64,000 bases of DNA from Candidatus Roseilinea sp. (GTDB taxonomy: Bacteria; Chloroflexota; Anaerolineae; J036; Brachytrichaceae). The notes below the pieces were generated by a model. It saw only the letters and a list, made by a program, of their open reading frames with translations, made no database searches and was not told the origin of the DNA. The stretch is from assembly GCA_026003755.1 (NCBI GenBank), contig BPHV01000005.1, positions 186,001 through 250,000 on the forward strand, read 5' to 3'. Position 1 is the first letter of the stretch, and each line of letters opens with the position of its first letter. The position numbers and the translations under genes were made by a program. This document shows positions 60,588-64,000 of this stretch, piece after piece.

Positions 60588-62597
60588 CTAGGCGGCAGGA
60601 TGCGGCGCGTCCGCGCGGTTCAGCGTGCGCGCGAACTCAACGAAGAACTGCAACGCCTGTGGGTTGGCCACCGAACCCAGGTTGACGGCCTTCTCCAGCG
60701 GCGCGCCCAGCAAAATCTTCTTGACCGGCACCTCCAACTTCTTGCCGTTCAGCGTGCGCGGCACTTCGGGGATGGCGATCACGTCGTCGGGCACTTGGCG
60801 CGGCGAAAGCTCGGTGCGAATGGTTTGCTTGATCCTCGCCACGAGCGCCGCGTCGAGCGCAACGCCCTCGCGCAACACGACGAATAACGGCATATAGGAC
60901 GGCCGGCCTAATATCTCCAAGTCAATGACGAGCGCATCCAACACTTCGGGCACGCTTTCGACCGCGCGGTAGAGTTCACTGGTGCCGATGCGCACGCCCT
61001 GCCGGTTGATGGTGGCATCGCTGCGGCCGTAGATGATCACGCCGCCGCGCGGGGTAATCTTCACCCAGTCGCCATGCCGCCATACGCCCGGAAACATCGC
61101 GAAGTAGCTCTCGCGATAGCGGCGCATCTCTGGATCGTTCCAGAAGTAGATCGGCATCGAAGGCATCGGCGCGGTGACGACCAGCTCGCCCACTTCGTCC
61201 ACGAGCGGCCGGCCTTGCTCGTCGAAGGCTTGCACATGCGCGCCCAAATAGCGACATTGCATCTCGCCCAGGTGCACGGGCAGCAGCGGACAACCGCCCA
61301 CGAAGGCCGTGCACACATCGGTGCCGCCGCTCATCGGGGCCAACCACAGGTCAGGCTTGACGTGCGCATAGACCCAGCGGAAGCCGTCTTCGGACAGCGG
61401 CGAACCGGTCGAGCCGATGTGCCGCAGCGCGCCAAGGTCGTAGCGCCGGCGTGGCTCGATGCCGGCCTTCATGCATGCGGTGATGTACGCCGCGCTGGTG
61501 CCGAAGATGGTCATGCCCGTCTCTTCGGCGAAGCGCCACAAGGCCCCCATCTCATCGCGCGCCGGGCTGCCGTCGTAGAGCAGCACTGTGCTGCCGATCA
61601 GCAAGCCGCCGATCACAAAGTTCCACATCATCCAGCCGGTGGTGGTGAACCAAAAGAAGCGATCGCTCGGCTTGAGGTCGAGGTGAAAGGAGAGCGCTTT
61701 GAGGTGCTCGATCAAAATGCCGCCGTGCGAGTGCACGATGGGCTTGGGCAGGCCGGTCGTGCCGCTGGAATACAGCACCCACAACGGATGGTCAAAGGGG
61801 ACCGGCTCGAAGCGCAGGTCGTCCTGCGCGCAGCGCATCGCGCCGAGGGCGTCATCCCAGGCCACTTCCCTGACCGCCTCGGTGAAAGGCCGAGCATCGC
61901 CTTCCAGGTAGGGGATGCGAAACACGCACTGCAACGTCGGCAGCGAACGGATCAGCTCGGCGACGGCGCCGCGCCGGTCGTTGGGCTTGCCGTTATACAC
62001 GTAGCCGTCCACGGCGAACAGCGCCTTGGGTTCGATCTGCTTGAAGCGGTCTAAAGCTGCCGACGCGCCGATGTCCGGCGAACAACTCGACCAGATCGCG
62101 CCCAGGCTGGCGCAGGCCAGAAAGGCGATGACGGCCTCGGGCATATTGGGGATGTAGGCGACGACGCGGTCGCCGGCCCCGACGCCCTGTTCGCGCAGCG
62201 CCGCCGCCACCGCCGCCACGGCGCGGCGCAGTTCGTCCCACGAGAGCGCGCTGGTCTCAGGCCGCAGGCGCGTCGTCTCGGTGCGGAAGATCACCGCCGG
62301 CCGGTCGCCGGCGGCGTTGCGGAAGGCGTGCTCGGCATAGTTCAGCTTGGCGCCGGGGAACCACTGCGCGCCGGGCATGTCGCGCCGGGCGAGGACTTGG
62401 CCGGCCGGCTGCGACGCGCGGATGCTAAAGTAATCCCACAGCGTGCCCCAGAACGACTCCAAATCGTTCACCGACCAGCGCCACAAGTCGTCGTAGCCCG
62501 CAAAGGTCAGCGCGCGCTGCTGCGCCAGCCAGTCCATGTAATGCCGCAGGTTGCTGTCGCGTCGAAGCGCATCCGAGGGCTGCCAGAGCACGGTCAT
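60588..62597 (-). CDS. Acetoacetyl-CoA synthetase
   Basis: A 669-residue acyl-adenylate-forming enzyme activating acetoacetate. Acetyl-CoA-synthetase-like architecture: N-terminal WDYFSIRASQPAGQVL, AMP-binding YSSGTTGLPKPIVHSHGG (about 271-288), TTTGWMMWNF, YGRSDATINRQGVRIGTSE, and the C-terminal catalytic Lys in RTLNGKKLEVP. The ATG at 62597 fits the family N-terminus; the longer reading from 62675 adds non-conserved sequence. With the dehydrogenase downstream it forms a ketone-body or 3-hydroxybutyrate catabolic pair. Confidence 0.93.
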   Translation of the reverse strand: MTVLWQPSDALRRDSNLRHYMDWLAQQRALTFAGYDDLWRWSVNDLESFWGTLWDYFSIRASQPAGQVLARRDMPGAQWFPGAKLNYAEHAFRNAAGDRPAVIFRTETTRLRPETSALSWDELRRAVAAVAAALREQGVGAGDRVVAYIPNMPEAVIAFLACASLGAIWSSCSPDIGASAALDRFKQIEPKALFAVDGYVYNGKPNDRRGAVAELIRSLPTLQCVFRIPYLEGDARPFTEAVREVAWDDALGAMRCAQDDLRFEPVPFDHPLWVLYSSGTTGLPKPIVHSHGGILIEHLKALSFHLDLKPSDRFFWFTTTGWMMWNFVIGGLLIGSTVLLYDGSPARDEMGALWRFAEETGMTIFGTSAAYITACMKAGIEPRRRYDLGALRHIGSTGSPLSEDGFRWVYAHVKPDLWLAPMSGGTDVCTAFVGGCPLLPVHLGEMQCRYLGAHVQAFDEQGRPLVDEVGELVVTAPMPSMPIYFWNDPEMRRYRESYFAMFPGVWRHGDWVKITPRGGVIIYGRSDATINRQGVRIGTSELYRAVESVPEVLDALVIDLEILGRPSYMPLFVVLREGVALDAALVARIKQTIRTELSPRQVPDDVIAIPEVPRTLNGKKLEVPVKKILLGAPLEKAVNLGSVANPQALQFFVEFARTLNRADAPHPAA

Positions 62598-62735
62598 TGC
62601 AACGAGATTGTACGCGCGGCGAGGCGATTGCATGCGGAGACGACAGCGTAAGATACAGGCGAGCTTTGCATACACCCCCCTGCGCGCAACGTAGAATTGC
62701 GCATGTAGAACGCTCTCGAACTCCGGAGGGGAACC

Positions 62736-63443
62736 ATGTCTCTGGCGACGAAATCTCGACCGTTCATCGCCTACGTCGAGGATTGGCTGAACCGGCTGCC
62801 GACGGCGAAGCTGTCGAAGTTAATCGGCGATCCAGCGCGGGTCGCTGTGGCCTCGGTGGACATCATCAATGGCTTCTGCACCGTCGGCCCGCTGGCCAGC
62901 CCGCGCGTGCAAGGCATCGTCAAACCCATCGTCAAGCTCTTTCGCGACTGCTACGACGCCGGCGTGCGCCATTTCATCCTGACGCAGGACGCGCACGAGC
63001 CGGACGCCGTGGAGTTCAAGCAGTATCCGCCGCACTGCGTGCGCGGCCACATCGAAGCACAAACTGCGCCGGAGTTGCGCAAACTGCCTTTCGCCGGCGA
63101 ATTCGTCGTATTCGAGAAGAACTCGATTTCTTCGGCGGAGAATACCGGCCTCGATCGCTGGCTGGACGCGCATCCCGACGTGACGACGTTCATCGTCGTC
63201 GGCGACTGCACCGACCTGTGCACGTATCAGCTCGCCATGCATCTGCGCCTGCGCGCCAACGCGTATCAGCAGCGGGAGACGCGCGTGATCGTGCCGGAGA
63301 ACTGCGTACAGACCTACGACACGCCGGTGAAGACGGCGCAGAAGCTCGGCGTTCCGGCGCACGATGGCGATCTGCTGCATGCGATCTTCCTCTACACCAT
63401 GTGGACGAACGGCGTGGAGGTGGTGAAGAAGATCACGCGATAA
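62736..63443 (+). CDS. Isochorismatase-like cysteine hydrolase (nicotinamidase-related)
   Basis: A 235-residue hydrolase of the nicotinamidase/isochorismatase superfamily. The catalytic Asp is in ASVDIINGFC (about 43), the Lys in VFEKNSISS (about 129) and the Cys in VGDCTDLCTYQLA (about 164). A LTQDAHEPDAVEF segment supplies a metal-binding Asp/His, which points to nicotinamidase-like members. A strong ribosome site (GGAGGGG) precedes the ATG by 4 nt. It is divergent from the acetoacetyl-CoA synthetase gene and converges with the next gene. Confidence 0.88.
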   Translation: MSLATKSRPFIAYVEDWLNRLPTAKLSKLIGDPARVAVASVDIINGFCTVGPLASPRVQGIVKPIVKLFRDCYDAGVRHFILTQDAHEPDAVEFKQYPPHCVRGHIEAQTAPELRKLPFAGEFVVFEKNSISSAENTGLDRWLDAHPDVTTFIVVGDCTDLCTYQLAMHLRLRANAYQQRETRVIVPENCVQTYDTPVKTAQKLGVPAHDGDLLHAIFLYTMWTNGVEVVKKITR

Positions 63444-63446
63444 ACT

Positions 63447-64000
63447 TCAAACCCGATTCGGCAGCGCGTTGATGGGCGTGAGCGGCGGCTTGCCGGTGAG
63501 CACGTTGACCAGGTTCTGCGCGGCCAACATGGCCATCGCCGTGCGCGTGCGTAATGTGGCGCTGCCGATGTGCGGCGTGCCGACGAAGTTGGGCAACCCG
63601 AAGAGCGGGTTGTCCTTGGGCGTCGGCTCTACCTCGAACACGTCCAGGCCGGCCGCCCACGGCCGGCCGCGCTTCAGCGCCTCCACCAAATCGGCTTCCT
63701 TCACCACGCCGCCGCGCGCGACGTTGACGAACACGGCGGTGTCCTTCATCAACGCAAACTCGCGCGCGCCGAACAGGCCGCGCGTCTCGTCGGTGAGCGG
63801 CGCCGTCATGACTACGAAGTCGCTCTCTCGCAACAGGTCGTCGAAGGCGCGGTACTCGGCGCCCAGCGCCACTTCCAAATGGGGCGCGCGCCGGCGGTTG
63901 TGATACAGCACGCGCATGTTGAACGCCTTCGCCCGCCGAGCTACGGCTGCGCCGATCCGTCCTGCGCCGACGATGCCGAGGGTCGCGCCGTATACGTCTT
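63447..64000 (-). CDS. D-2-hydroxyacid dehydrogenase (5' end outside the window)
   Basis: About 185 visible residues of the C-terminal two-thirds. The frame is open through the window end. TLGIVGAGRIGAAVARRAKA is the NAD-binding Rossmann motif, NVARGGVVKEADL has the catalytic Arg, FEVEPTPKDNPLF the Glu and TPHIGSATLRTR the His. Similarity by eye is to glyoxylate/hydroxypyruvate reductases. It differs from the dehydrogenase at 6085-7149. Confidence 0.9.
   Translation of the reverse strand, partial: DVYGATLGIVGAGRIGAAVARRAKAFNMRVLYHNRRRAPHLEVALGAEYRAFDDLLRESDFVVMTAPLTDETRGLFGAREFALMKDTAVFVNVARGGVVKEADLVEALKRGRPWAAGLDVFEVEPTPKDNPLFGLPNFVGTPHIGSATLRTRTAMAMLAAQNLVNVLTGKPPLTPINALPNRV

Overview
The window is a GC-rich bacterial chromosome segment (my estimate is about 65% G+C). 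It most resembles a member of the Chloroflexota, Anaerolineae-like. This rests on gene content, not on a phylogenetic marker search: a T-box-controlled threonyl-tRNA synthetase, a P1B-4 metal ATPase, a type-2 PyrF-like protein, a four-gene sdhCDAB set, many giant polytopic GT-C-like membrane proteins with C-terminal beta-sandwich modules, and heptamer repeats. The hexamer GCCGGC is strikingly frequent.

Layout. 1-5 kb: 3' part of a P1B-4 metal-exporting ATPase, a two-way terminator, ribosomal protein S20, a degenerate NuoN/MrpA-like membrane protein and a DUF2085 membrane protein. 5-9.2 kb: a minus-strand catabolic operon (sugar isomerase, Gfo/Idh/MocA oxidoreductase, 2-hydroxyacid dehydrogenase, LLM-class oxidoreductase). 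9.2-10.5 kb: a decayed arsenic operon (truncated arsR, intact arsC, internal acr3 fragment), followed by a scrap of a second copy of the isomerase. 10.5-13.3 kb: an enolase-superfamily enzyme and a fused ATP sulfurylase/APS kinase. 13.4-15.6 kb: thrS with a T-box leader. 15.7-27 kb: housekeeping genes (DUF72, TrpB2, FmdB-type zinc ribbon, YccF, Lon, FolC, PurM, GT2, GH1 beta-glucosidase, FMN-binding protein). 27-31 kb: an exported protein of eight tandem WxNWSW beta-sandwich repeats. 31-32.5 kb: a PyrF-like protein lacking its catalytic lysine, next to a pyrE remnant.

32.5-52.4 kb: a cluster of eight large membrane proteins, several carrying a shared C-terminal beta-sandwich module. One is split by an ISKra4-like element, two are frameshifted, and there are two further gene scraps. 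The sdhCDAB operon (49.3-55.0 kb) is embedded here, with one of the membrane proteins between sdhD and sdhA. 55-64 kb: CBS protein, isocitrate/isopropylmalate-type dehydrogenase, DUF58 and BatA-like VWA proteins, GIY-YIG protein, 3-hydroxybutyrate dehydrogenase, acetoacetyl-CoA synthetase, a cysteine hydrolase, and a 5'-truncated 2-hydroxyacid dehydrogenase.

The genes point to an aerobic or facultative heterotroph: TCA cycle and succinate oxidation, ketone-body or 3-hydroxybutyrate use, beta-glucoside hydrolysis, sugar-acid catabolism and sulfate activation, with a large investment in surface glycosylation. Several genes are broken by single-base frameshifts, mostly at homopolymers, so part of the apparent decay may be sequencing or assembly error. 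No tRNA, rRNA or CRISPR array was seen.
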